Positions 45,003-53,356 of a DNA stretch of 64,000 nt are shown here, piece after piece; position 1 is the first letter of the stretch, and every line of letters starts with the position of its first letter. Source of the stretch: Pyxidicoccus parkwaysis (GTDB lineage Bacteria; Myxococcota; Myxococcia; Myxococcales; Myxococcaceae). The notes beneath the pieces were generated by a model that saw only the letters and a program-made list of their open reading frames with translations, was not told the DNA's origin and made no database searches. A program made the position numbers and the translations under genes. Location: assembly GCF_017301735.1 (NCBI RefSeq), contig NZ_CP071090.1, positions 10,468,001 through 10,532,000 of the forward strand, given 5' to 3'.

Positions 45003-46235
45003 TCACGCGGAGGCCGCCCGGGACAGCGTGGCGCGGATGCGCTGGACCAGCGCGGGGCTCAAGGTCTCCCCGACGCGGCGCTCGATGTGGCCGAGGAGCT
45101 TGAGCATGTCCGCGCAGTAGACGGTGGGATTGTCGAAGCCATTGCGCTCCGAGTACCGGTGCGCCAGCAGCCCTCCGCCGCACACGTACCGGTAGGCGCA
45201 GGAGCGGCACTTCTGGGCCAGCCCCTCCTCCCCGCTCTGCAGCAGCTGGAAGATGTCCTTGGTGAACATGTCCTCCAGCTCGTTGTGCAGGACATTGAGC
45301 CCCAGCTTGGTGATGCCGTGGGCCGCGGACTTCAGTGAGTCGGTGGGCTCGATGCCGCCGTCCGTCTCGATGACGACCAGGGCCTTCGGATAGGTGCTCA
45401 GCAGGTCCACGAAGGCGCCGCGCGCTCCGAACAGCAGCTTGATGATCTGCTCGAAGAGCGCCACCGTCACGCCCCGGGGATTCTGGAACCACTCGTCGAA
45501 GATGGGGATGAGCCAGTCGGCGAGCGGGGTGTCGTCGAAGGGCGCCTGCTTTCCTGGCGGAGGGCTCTCGTACGTGCCGTCCATGGGCAGGAAGGAGATG
45601 CGCGTGAAGCCCAGCTCCACGAAGTGCCGGTAGGTGCGCAGCGGGTCCTGCGCCAGGTTGATGACACACAGCGCGCCGCCGAGCACCTTGCTGCCCTTCT
45701 CGCTGGCCAGCAGCTTCTGGAGGGAGCCCACCACGTCCGCGTGGGTGCCGCGCCCGCTGCCCCGGTAGACGCGGTTGAGGTCGTTGACCTCGGCCGGGCC
45801 ATCCAGGCTGATGCCCACGCCGATGCCCAGCTCGTGCAGGGTGTCAATCCACGCCTCGTTCAGCAGCGTGCCATTGCTCTGCATGCCGAAGTCGAGGCGC
45901 ACGTCCGGCGCCTCCTCCTGGAATATCCGCACGGCGCGCCGGAAGTAGTCCGGGCCCAACAGCATGGGCTCGCCGCCGTGGAAGAGAATCTGCGCGGGAG
46001 TGCCCGCGCGGGCCACCTTCCGGGCCACGGAGCGCAGGACGTCCTCGCTCATCTTCCTCGGCTGCTGGCGCCACGTCTGGTCCGCCAGGTTGTACATGTA
46101 GCAATACTTGCAATCGAGATTGCAGCGGCTGGCGACCTTCAGGATGTAGACCTGCGGCAGGAACCGCCGGCCTGGCTGGACACGCGCCGGCATGCCGGGA
46201 ATCAGCCGCGCGGACTCGGAGGAAGGGGGGCTCAT
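45003..46235 (-). CDS. Radical SAM/SPASM peptide maturase, FxsB-like
   Basis: A 410-residue enzyme from ATG 46235 (GAGG 5 nt upstream). The radical SAM cluster is CNLDCKYC (Cys38, Cys42, Cys45), followed by YMYNLADQTWRQQPRKMSE, ILFHGGEPMLLG, MQSNGTLLNEAW and GVGISLDGP. The CxxxCxxCYxYxxADQxW segment is the hallmark I recall for FxsB-like cyclophane-forming maturases. A SPASM-type C-terminus starts near residue 341 with CRSCAYRYVCGGG and a late YCAD, for auxiliary Fe-S clusters. It follows the small Tat-signal gene, its probable substrate. An anaerobic sulfatase-maturase role is less likely, as no sulfatase is near. Confidence 0.85.
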   Translation of the reverse strand: MSPPSSESARLIPGMPARVQPGRRFLPQVYILKVASRCNLDCKYCYMYNLADQTWRQQPRKMSEDVLRSVARKVARAGTPAQILFHGGEPMLLGPDYFRRAVRIFQEEAPDVRLDFGMQSNGTLLNEAWIDTLHELGIGVGISLDGPAEVNDLNRVYRGSGRGTHADVVGSLQKLLASEKGSKVLGGALCVINLAQDPLRTYRHFVELGFTRISFLPMDGTYESPPPGKQAPFDDTPLADWLIPIFDEWFQNPRGVTVALFEQIIKLLFGARGAFVDLLSTYPKALVVIETDGGIEPTDSLKSAAHGITKLGLNVLHNELEDMFTKDIFQLLQSGEEGLAQKCRSCAYRYVCGGGLLAHRYSERNGFDNPTVYCADMLKLLGHIERRVGETLSPALVQRIRATLSRAASA

Positions 46236-46327
46236 GGCAACCTCGGTGCAGGTGTTCGGCGCGGCCCCGGCGGAGAGAACGCACCGCCAGGGCCGGGAAG
46301 CGGCGAGCAGGCCCGGAGGCCCGCGAG

Positions 46328-46729
46328 TCACTTCTGGACGTTGATGTGCAGCGAGAACGAGGTGGACACCTTACCGATGTCGTCGAACTGGATGAGCCCG
46401 AAGTCCTTGAGTCGCGCGCCGATGACGTCCCGCACGACGGCGTTCCGCACCGTCTCATCGACCTCGGTGTTCAGCTCCTTGAGCTGGTCCTCGGACAGGA
46501 GGTGGCCGGCCGCCAGGTTGAAGTTGAAGGCCGTCACGATTTCCCGCGCGCGGAACGCCGGGTCTTCACAATCCGTCGCCGCCTGGGCGGGGCTCGGCGC
46601 CACGGCCATGGCCGCCGCCGCGGCTCCCAGGCCCAGCTTGCCGAGGAATCCCCTGCGGCTCTGGTCCGCCTCCTGGGTCTCCGGGGTCTCCTGCTGCGCC
46701 TGAGGCTTCGGGTTCTTGGTCTCGGACAC
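46328..46729 (-). CDS. Tat-signal small protein, candidate radical-SAM-modified precursor
   Basis: A 133-residue protein. Residues 23-50 are a twin-arginine signal: SRRGFLGKLGLGAAAAA, cleavage near AQA-A. The mature part of about 82 residues has one Cys (54) and a conserved-looking ending GLIQFDDIGKVSTSFSLHIN. It contains aromatic-x-x triplets FDD (115-117), FSL (125-127) and HIN (128-130), the type joined by cyclophane-forming radical SAM enzymes. Its gene is 92 bp upstream of such an enzyme on the same strand. Tat export of a modified peptide would be unusual. GGAGGA before the ATG. Precursor role is inference. Confidence 0.72.
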   Translation of the reverse strand: MSETKNPKPQAQQETPETQEADQSRRGFLGKLGLGAAAAAMAVAPSPAQAATDCEDPAFRAREIVTAFNFNLAAGHLLSEDQLKELNTEVDETVRNAVVRDVIGARLKDFGLIQFDDIGKVSTSFSLHINVQK

Positions 46730-46780
46730 GGAACTCCTCCTTCAGCGTGGGGACACTGCAAGGAAAAGCTTCGCACTCCC

Positions 46781-46850
46781 AGACATAGACAAGAAATAGC
46801 AGCAATAGCCAATTAACATTAAATACGAGTAATCCACTACAAAATTGGTG
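46781..46850 (-). promoter_or_regulatory. AT-rich promoter region of the Tat-protein/maturase operon
   Basis: About two-thirds A+T by count over 70 bp, exceptional against the surrounding sequence. It lies 52-121 bp upstream of the Tat-signal gene start. TTGTAG and downstream TTAATGT-like elements on the minus strand could be -35/-10, but spacing is not convincing. It may also bind a silencer or regulator. Confidence 0.45.
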
Positions 46851-47020
46851 TCAGTCATTCATCGACACACGGTAGGGATTCCGCACGTGGCCTGCCGTCC
46901 GATATTCGACGCGTCCGGCTCCCGGGTGCTGGCGGGCGGGATTATCCTGACGCAAGGCAGGCGAGTGGGGAGGCGCTCCTGGTGCGGCTCCTCGGAGACC
47001 TCGAGCTGGAAAGAGAAGGC

Positions 47021-47509
47021 ATGAGCGCACCCAACCGGAGCCCCACCCTCACCGTTGCCCGGCCGCCGCGCTGGGACTCCCGCCGCCGCGCCGAAGCCGC
47101 GGACGCCGCCGAGCTCGAGTCTCCCAACCCGGAAGCCGCCCCGCCCTCCGTGGACAAGGTCAACCTCGCCGAGAAGCTCGCCCTCTTCTCCGAGCACTGG
47201 TCTCCCAGGGTGGTGGGCGACTTGAACGGCCAGCAGGTGAAGCTGGTGAAGCTCCAAGGCCCCTTCGTCTGGCACCACCATGACGCCGAGGACGAGTTGT
47301 TCCTCGTCCTGCACGGCCACCTGCGCATGGAGCTGAAGGACCGCACCGTGGACGTGAAGCCCGGTGAGTTCATCATCATCCCGCGTGGCGTCGAGCACCG
47401 GCCCGTGGCCGAGGAAGAGGTCCACGTCCTCCTCTTCGAGCCCGCCTCCACCCTCAACACCGGCAACGTCCGCGGCGAGCGGACCGTCGAGAACCTCCAG
47501 CGGCTCTGA
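47021..47509 (+). CDS. Cupin-domain protein
   Basis: A 162-residue protein from ATG 47021 (AGAAGG upstream). The first 45 residues are polar and disordered; residues 45-150 form one cupin barrel: WHHHDAEDELFLVLHGHLRM (metal His/Glu motif) and PGEFIIIPRGVEHRPVAEEE (second His motif). Small stand-alone cupins of this type often act as isomerases, dioxygenases or sensors; function unknown. It is divergent from the Tat-protein operon, across the AT-rich region. Confidence 0.85.
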   Translation: MSAPNRSPTLTVARPPRWDSRRRAEAADAAELESPNPEAAPPSVDKVNLAEKLALFSEHWSPRVVGDLNGQQVKLVKLQGPFVWHHHDAEDELFLVLHGHLRMELKDRTVDVKPGEFIIIPRGVEHRPVAEEEVHVLLFEPASTLNTGNVRGERTVENLQRL

Positions 47510-47648
47510 GTCCCGCCCGGGAGGCACCCGGGCAGGCGAGCCTCCGGGCTCCTCCGTATCGGCGGATTCCTCACCGGCAACCGACATCGCACCTTAGCTC
47601 TGGACCCGAGCGGGCCCCCAGAGGGCCCCACGCCGAGGAGCCGGAGCG

Positions 47649-48554
47649 ATGCGCATCCACCACCTGAACTGCACCACCATGTGCCCGCCCGGTCGCCGGC
47701 TGATGGACGGGCGGAAGGGCTTCGCCGGGCCCGCGGCGCTCACGTGCCACTGCCTGCTGGTGGAAGGCGCTCGCGGCCTCATCCTCGTGGACACCGGCTT
47801 CGGCCTGCAGGATGTGCTGAACCCGCGCCCGCGCCTCGCGCCCATGTTCCTCGACGTGCTGTGCCGGCCGCGCCTCATCGAGGAGTCCACCGCCATCCGC
47901 CAAATCGAGCGGCTCGGCTTCAAGGCCGAGGACGTGCGCGACATCGTCCTCACGCACCTCGACTTCGACCATGCCGGCGGGCTCGACGACTTCCCGCAGG
48001 CGCGCGTGCACCTGCTCGCGGACGAGTACCTCCAGGCCTCCGCGCAGGCCACGCCGCTGGACAGGCGCCGCTTCCGCCCGCTCCAGTGGATTCACGAGGA
48101 GCACTGGGTGACGTACCCCACGGGCGGCAGCGCGGACCGCTGGTTCGGCTTCGAGTGCGTGCGCGACTTGAAGGGCCTGCCGCCGGAAATCCTGCTGGTG
48201 CCGCTGGTGGGGCACACGCTGGGGCATGCGGGCGTGGCCATCCAGTCCGACGACGGCTGGCTGCTGCACGCCGGAGACGCGTACTTCTACCACGGGGAGA
48301 TGGCGCCGGACCGCTACCGCTGCACGCCGGGCCTGCGCTTCTACCAGAAGCTCATGCAGAAGGACGGGTACATGCGCTGGTACAACCTGCGCCGCCTGCG
48401 TGAACTGGTGCGGAACCACGGCCGCGACGTCACCGTGTTCTGCGCGCACGACTCGCTGGAGTTCGAGCTGCTCGAGGAGCACGAGAAGGCCCCCATCGAG
48501 TCCCCGCTGCGCGGCTTCATCGAGTCCCAGACGGAGCCCACGCTGCACGCGTGA
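47649..48554 (+). CDS. Metallo-beta-lactamase-fold hydrolase, lactonase-like
   Basis: A 301-residue MBL-fold enzyme. The metal motif is THLDFDHAGG, i.e. HxDxDH with Asp replacing the second His, as found in some quorum-quenching AHL-lactonase-like members; also LVEGARGLILVDTGFG, VPLVGHTLGHAGV and LLHAGDAYFYHGE, and a final FCAHD. No signal peptide. Substrates in this group include lactones and phosphodiesters. It converges with the histidine kinase gene, 9 bp apart. Confidence 0.87.
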   Translation: MRIHHLNCTTMCPPGRRLMDGRKGFAGPAALTCHCLLVEGARGLILVDTGFGLQDVLNPRPRLAPMFLDVLCRPRLIEESTAIRQIERLGFKAEDVRDIVLTHLDFDHAGGLDDFPQARVHLLADEYLQASAQATPLDRRRFRPLQWIHEEHWVTYPTGGSADRWFGFECVRDLKGLPPEILLVPLVGHTLGHAGVAIQSDDGWLLHAGDAYFYHGEMAPDRYRCTPGLRFYQKLMQKDGYMRWYNLRRLRELVRNHGRDVTVFCAHDSLEFELLEEHEKAPIESPLRGFIESQTEPTLHA

Positions 48555-48563
48555 GCCACGCGC

Positions 48564-50852
48564 TCACACCGGCCCCGGCGGGCCCGGAGACTCCATGTCC
48601 GGGCCCAGCTCCGCGCCGGGCTGCATCAGCGGCAACTCCACGACGAAGCACGCGCCCTCGCCCGGCGTGCTCTCCACGCGGATGACGCCGCCGTGCGCCT
48701 CCACCAATTGCCGGACGATGTAGAGCCCCAGGCCGAAGCCCGCGTGCTTGCCGGCGGAGGGCTCGCGCTCGAAGCGGTTGAAGATGCGCCCCTGTGACGC
48801 GAGGGCGATGCCCTGCCCCTGGTCCTTCACCCGCAGCCGCGCCCGCTGCGCGCCCACGCGCTCCACGCGCACCTCCACCGGGCGCCCCTTGCCGAACTTC
48901 AGCGCGTTGGAGAGCAGGTTCGTCACCACCCGGTCCAATCGCAGCCGGTCCCACCGCCCCACCAGCCCCAGCTCCGCGTCGAACACCAGCTTGCAGCCCG
49001 CCTCCTCCGCCTGCTCGGCGAAGCGCTCCACCACCTCGTGCGCCAGCTCCGCCAGGTCCACCGGCGCCACGTCCAGCAGCAGCTTCCCCGACGACAGCCG
49101 CGACAGGTCCAACAGGTTGAGCAGGAGCTGTCCCAGCCGCTGCGTCTGCTTCAGCGCCGTGCCCAATCCCTCGCGCACCTTCTCGCTTCCTCGCGGCAGC
49201 TCCATCCGGTGCAGCCGGCGCAGCAGCAATTGCAGCGTGTTGAGCGGGTTGCCCAAATCATGGGCCGCCACGCCGATGAGCTCCACCGCCTGCTGCGCCT
49301 CGCGGAACAGCCGCGCGTTGTCCAACGCGAGCGCAGCGCGTCCAGCCAGCTCCTCGACGAAGACCTGGTCCGTCACCGTCAGTCGCCGCTCCGGCGTGGC
49401 GGACAGCAGCGCGAAGACGCCGCGCTTCTGCTCGCCCACCCGCAGCGGCACCGCGAGGTACGACTCGATGCCCACCTTCTGCAACAGCGACAGGTGCTCC
49501 GCGTCCACCACGCCATGCGCCAACACCTCGGGCGGAAGGTGGCTGAACAGCTCCGAGTGTCCCGAGCGAAGGACCTCCCAGATGCCATGGGAGGTTTCGG
49601 GAGATGGCGGGTAGCGCCGCAGCGACTCCCAGACCCACTGCTCCTTGTCGGCATCCGCGTGCTTCACGGTGCGGGGCATGAGCTCGCCCGACGGCGTGAG
49701 GAGGAAGAGGATGCACACGTCGGCGACCTCGGGGACCATCAGCCGCGCCAGTTCAGACACCGTCAGGTCCGGGTCCAGGAACTGGTGGAACAGGCGCCCG
49801 GCCTCCGCGAGCAGCCGCTGCGTCTGCTCCGTCCTGCGACGCTCGGTGATGTCTCGCGAGACGTGGGCGAAGCCCTGCAGCTGGCCATTCGAGTCATGCA
49901 GCGCGGTGATGATGACCTCCGCGAGGAAGCGCGTGCCGTCCTTGCGCACGCGCCACCCTTCCATGCGCAGCCGTCCGTCGCGCCGGGCCCGCGTCAGGTC
50001 CATCTCCGGCTGGCCCGCGCGCACGGACTCGGGCGTGTAGAAGATGGACGCGGACCTGCCGAGGACCTCGCGCTCGCTGTAGCCCTTGATGCGCTGCGCG
50101 CCCGGGTTCCAGCTCGCCACGCGGCCCTGCGCGTCCAGCAGGTAGATGGCGTAGTCCTGCACGCCCTCCACGAGCGACTGGAAGCGGCGGGCGCTGACCT
50201 CGGCCTCGCGCTGGAGAGGGCGCAGCCGCCGCGTCAGCACCCACGCGAGCGCCCCGGCCACCGTCAGCCCCAGTCCCGCCGCGAGCAGGATGAGCAGCAT
50301 GACGCGCTCGTCCGCCTCCACCGCATCCTGGATGCCCTGGGACAGACGCTCCTCGCTGCGCTCCGCGAGCAGCCGCAGGGCATCGAAGGCGCGCTGGCGC
50401 GTCTGGCCCACGCGCGCCTCGAAGATGTCCTCCAGTTGCTCGCGATTGAGCCGCAGGTTGGCGGCCGTCAGCAGGGCCTGGACGGCCTCCTCGTGCTCCA
50501 GTTCCGCGTGGACGGCGGACTCCAGCAGCGCGGCCAAGGGCTCGCCGTCGAGGCGCGGCTTGAGCCGCTGGTACGTGGCGATGAAGCGCTGGCGGGAGAC
50601 GGCCATGTCCTGCTCGAAGAGCGGGTCCTTGGACAGGGCATAGCCGCGCCCGCTGGAGACCTTGTCGCTGAAGGCGCGGCGCAGGCGCTCCACCTCCAGC
50701 AGGTCCATGGAGAGGTCGAGGATGCGGGCCTTGTTGTTGGTCCGCACGGACATCAGGGCCACCACCGAGGTGCCCGCCAGGACGAGCGCCACCAGCAGCA
50801 AGGCGAAGAAGCCCGCGCCAATGCGCTGTGTGAACGTCCACGGACGCTCCAC
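48564..50852 (-). CDS. Membrane sensor histidine kinase with CHASE3-like, PAS and GAF domains
   Basis: A 762-residue kinase from GTG 50852, GGGGGGA 4 nt upstream. Membrane helix 1 at about 13-35 (FFALLLVALVLAGTSVVALM), a 150-residue CHASE3-like periplasmic helix bundle, membrane helix 2 near 220 (LLILLAAGLGLTVAGALAWV). Then PAS (RRFQSLVEGVQDYAIYLLDA), GAF (about 385-545), HisKA with the phospho-His in AAHDLGNPLNT, and HATPase with NLLSNALKFG, DQGQGI and GFGLGLYIV. No receiver domain and no regulator gene next door, so an orphan kinase, common in myxobacteria. Confidence 0.93.
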   Translation of the reverse strand: MERPWTFTQRIGAGFFALLLVALVLAGTSVVALMSVRTNNKARILDLSMDLLEVERLRRAFSDKVSSGRGYALSKDPLFEQDMAVSRQRFIATYQRLKPRLDGEPLAALLESAVHAELEHEEAVQALLTAANLRLNREQLEDIFEARVGQTRQRAFDALRLLAERSEERLSQGIQDAVEADERVMLLILLAAGLGLTVAGALAWVLTRRLRPLQREAEVSARRFQSLVEGVQDYAIYLLDAQGRVASWNPGAQRIKGYSEREVLGRSASIFYTPESVRAGQPEMDLTRARRDGRLRMEGWRVRKDGTRFLAEVIITALHDSNGQLQGFAHVSRDITERRRTEQTQRLLAEAGRLFHQFLDPDLTVSELARLMVPEVADVCILFLLTPSGELMPRTVKHADADKEQWVWESLRRYPPSPETSHGIWEVLRSGHSELFSHLPPEVLAHGVVDAEHLSLLQKVGIESYLAVPLRVGEQKRGVFALLSATPERRLTVTDQVFVEELAGRAALALDNARLFREAQQAVELIGVAAHDLGNPLNTLQLLLRRLHRMELPRGSEKVREGLGTALKQTQRLGQLLLNLLDLSRLSSGKLLLDVAPVDLAELAHEVVERFAEQAEEAGCKLVFDAELGLVGRWDRLRLDRVVTNLLSNALKFGKGRPVEVRVERVGAQRARLRVKDQGQGIALASQGRIFNRFEREPSAGKHAGFGLGLYIVRQLVEAHGGVIRVESTPGEGACFVVELPLMQPGAELGPDMESPGPPGPV

Positions 50853-51091
50853 GCCGTCCCCCCCTGGTCGCTGCTCAGTCCGGCTCCGGAGCGCGAAAGG
50901 TGGAGGGCCCGCATCTCCGCGCCCAGCCGTGCCACCGGGTGGCGCAGTGTCGGGGAGTGGGCGCACGCGCCAGCCCCGATGCGTGCGGGTGTGTCCACCG
51001 TTCGCCAGTCGCGGAGCACGGGTGCTGGGCACGGCATTCCCGCGACACCACGTTGTGACGCGGGCGGCGGTTCAGGGTGCGGCGAGAGGAC

Positions 51092-53308
51092 ATGCGAGGC
51101 GAGGCGCGTCGGACAGCGTGGTTCTGGGCATGTTTCCTGTCGCTGTGCGCGGCGTGTGTCGACACGGGGTCCACCTCGGACGAATCGGACGCCCGGCAGC
51201 GCTCCCACTGCGAGCCGATGACGTGTGCCTCGCAGGGCATGGACTGCGGCATCGCCATCGACGGCTGTGGAGGCACGCTCGACTGCGGCACCTGCCCGGA
51301 GGGGAAGACCTGTGGAGGCCGTGGCCGTCACAACGTGTGCTCCGATGGCCCCTGCGTGCCCGCCACCTGTGAGTCCCTCGGCGGCAACTGCGGCCAGGTG
51401 TCCGACGGATGCGGAGGCGTGCTCGACTGCGGCACGTGCGCGGCGCCCGAGACGTGTGGCGGCGCGGGCACGCCCAATGTCTGCGGCGTGCCGCCGTGCG
51501 TGCCGGATACCTGCGCTTCGCTCGGGAAGAACTGCGGCATCGTGCCGGACGGGTGCGGCGGCACGATGGAGTGCGGTGCCTGCGGTCCGGACCAGACGTG
51601 CGGAGGTGGCGGCGCACCCAACGTGTGCGGCGTGGAGCTGTGCGCCCCGGCGACGTGCGCGTCGCTCGGGAAGAACTGCGGGCCCGTGTCTGACGGCTGC
51701 GGCGGCATGCTCGAGTGCGGCGCGTGTCCGGAAGGACAGACCTGCGGCGGGGACTCGGTGCCGAACGTGTGCGGAGGGGGCGTGTGCACTCCGGCCACGT
51801 GTGAGTCATTGGGAAAGAACTGCGGCAGCCTGCCGGATGGCTGTGGCGGGCTGCTGTCCTGCGGCACCTGTGCTCTTGGAGAGACCTGCGGTGGAGGCGG
51901 AGAGCCCAACGTCTGCGGTGGTGGCGCGTGTACTCCGGCCACGTGTGACGCATTGGGGAAGAACTGCGGTCCGGTGCCGGACGGCTGTGGCGGAGTGCTC
52001 GACTGCGGCGGGTGCAGCTCGCCCGAGACATGTGGTGGAGAGGGTGTGCCCAACGTGTGCGGCAGGCCGCCCTGCACTCCGACGACGTGCGAGGCGCTGG
52101 GGAAGGACTGCGGCACCGTGCCCGATGGGTGCGGCGGCGCGCTGGACTGCGGCACGTGCGCGGCGGGACAGACGTGCGGAGGCGGAGGAAAGGCCAACGT
52201 CTGCTCCGCCCCCGCGTGCCGGCCGTATACCTGTGGCCTGCTCGGGAAGAACTGCGGCTCGGTGCCTGATGGATGCGGCGGCACCCTGGATTGCGGCACG
52301 TGCACGGAGCCCGAGGCCTGCGGCGCCACGGGCGTGCCCAATGTCTGTACTTCCACGGAGTCCATCTGCGTGGACAAAGACCTCGGCAACGCGCTGCCGG
52401 TGGCGGTGAAGGGCTCCACGGCGTACGCGGGGGATGACCACGTGGCCTCGTGCGGAGGACGGCTCGCGCCGGACCGGGGCTTCCGCTGGACGGCGCCGAA
52501 GAGCGGCACCTTCACCTTCGACACGGCGCGCTCTGCGCTGCGCACGTTGATAGCGGTGCGCCGCGACGGGTGCGCGGGCGAGGAGCTGGCGTGCGCCACG
52601 GATGGCATCAGCTACGGCGGCGGCGCGCGGGTGACGGTGCCGCTGGAGCAGGGACAGTCCGTGCTCGTCGTCGTGGACTCGGCGAGCACGGACCGCTTCA
52701 GCGCGGGCCACTTCGAGCTTCACATCGACGAGCTGCGCGCGAGCGAGGCCGGCGCCTGCTTCGACAACATGGACAACGACGGCGACCGCTGGGTGGACTG
52801 CGCGGACACCGACTGCCGAGGCACCCCGGGCTGCGACGGACGCGGCTGCGCGCACCACGACCTGGGCAGCGCGCTGCCCGTCACCTTCCAGGGTGAGACG
52901 GCGGGCTCCGGCGATGGCTTCCAGGGTACGTGCGGCGCGCTGATGCAGCAGGACCGCGCGCACCTGTGGACAGCGCCTCGCGCGGGCACCTTCGTCTTCG
53001 ACACCTCACCGGGAGGCTGGGGCAATGCGCTCTACGTCCTCACGGGCTGCCGGGGCACGGAGCTGGGCTGCGACTCCAACCCGAATGCCAGCGCACAGAG
53101 CTCGCCCGCGGTGAAGCTGGAGCTGGAGCAGGGACAGACGGTGCTGGTGGTGGTGGATGGCCTCGCCAACCCCGACCAGGACACGCCCATCCGCTACACG
53201 CTCCATGTCAGCGAGTACGCGCCCAAGGAGACAGCGGAGCGCTGCATGGACGGCGCGGACAATGACGCGGATGGAAAGGCGGACGCGGCCGACGAGGATT
53301 GCCGTTGA
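51092..53308 (+). CDS. Lipoprotein with eight Cys-rich repeats and two jelly-roll/Ca-loop modules
   Basis: A 738-residue lipoprotein (ATG 51092; GTG 51077 also possible), lipobox LCAAC. Eight tandem 48-residue repeats follow, each with eight cysteines: C-P-x-TC-x3-GKNCG-x2-DGCGG-x2-CG-x-C and so on to NVCG. After them come two similar beta domains (DLGNALPVAVKG... and DLGSALPVTFQG...), each followed by an Asp-rich calcium-type loop (DNDGDRWVDCADTDC; DGADNDADGKADAADEDC). This is a surface-exposed disulfide-rich adhesin-like design; function unknown. Confidence 0.85.
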   Translation: MRGEARRTAWFWACFLSLCAACVDTGSTSDESDARQRSHCEPMTCASQGMDCGIAIDGCGGTLDCGTCPEGKTCGGRGRHNVCSDGPCVPATCESLGGNCGQVSDGCGGVLDCGTCAAPETCGGAGTPNVCGVPPCVPDTCASLGKNCGIVPDGCGGTMECGACGPDQTCGGGGAPNVCGVELCAPATCASLGKNCGPVSDGCGGMLECGACPEGQTCGGDSVPNVCGGGVCTPATCESLGKNCGSLPDGCGGLLSCGTCALGETCGGGGEPNVCGGGACTPATCDALGKNCGPVPDGCGGVLDCGGCSSPETCGGEGVPNVCGRPPCTPTTCEALGKDCGTVPDGCGGALDCGTCAAGQTCGGGGKANVCSAPACRPYTCGLLGKNCGSVPDGCGGTLDCGTCTEPEACGATGVPNVCTSTESICVDKDLGNALPVAVKGSTAYAGDDHVASCGGRLAPDRGFRWTAPKSGTFTFDTARSALRTLIAVRRDGCAGEELACATDGISYGGGARVTVPLEQGQSVLVVVDSASTDRFSAGHFELHIDELRASEAGACFDNMDNDGDRWVDCADTDCRGTPGCDGRGCAHHDLGSALPVTFQGETAGSGDGFQGTCGALMQQDRAHLWTAPRAGTFVFDTSPGGWGNALYVLTGCRGTELGCDSNPNASAQSSPAVKLELEQGQTVLVVVDGLANPDQDTPIRYTLHVSEYAPKETAERCMDGADNDADGKADAADEDCR
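51209..52360 (+). repeat. Eight tandem 144-bp coding repeats
   Basis: Each unit encodes 48 residues with cysteines at positions 1, 6, 13, 20, 26, 29, 35 and 44. The middle units (3-6) share GKNCG and NVCG most closely; the first unit (QGMDCG, RHNVCS) and the seventh (GKDCG, ANVCS) are the most diverged. In-frame repeat arrays of this kind change in number easily. Confidence 0.88.
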
Positions 53309-53356
53309 GGCGCACCCCGGCTTCGCGTTCCGGCGCGCCCCTCACGGACGGGCGCC

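Noticed and set aside
51209..52360. Regular repeats considered as CRISPR or satellite DNA
   Set aside because: Unit of 144 bp is coding throughout, in frame, with conserved cysteines and no unique spacers.
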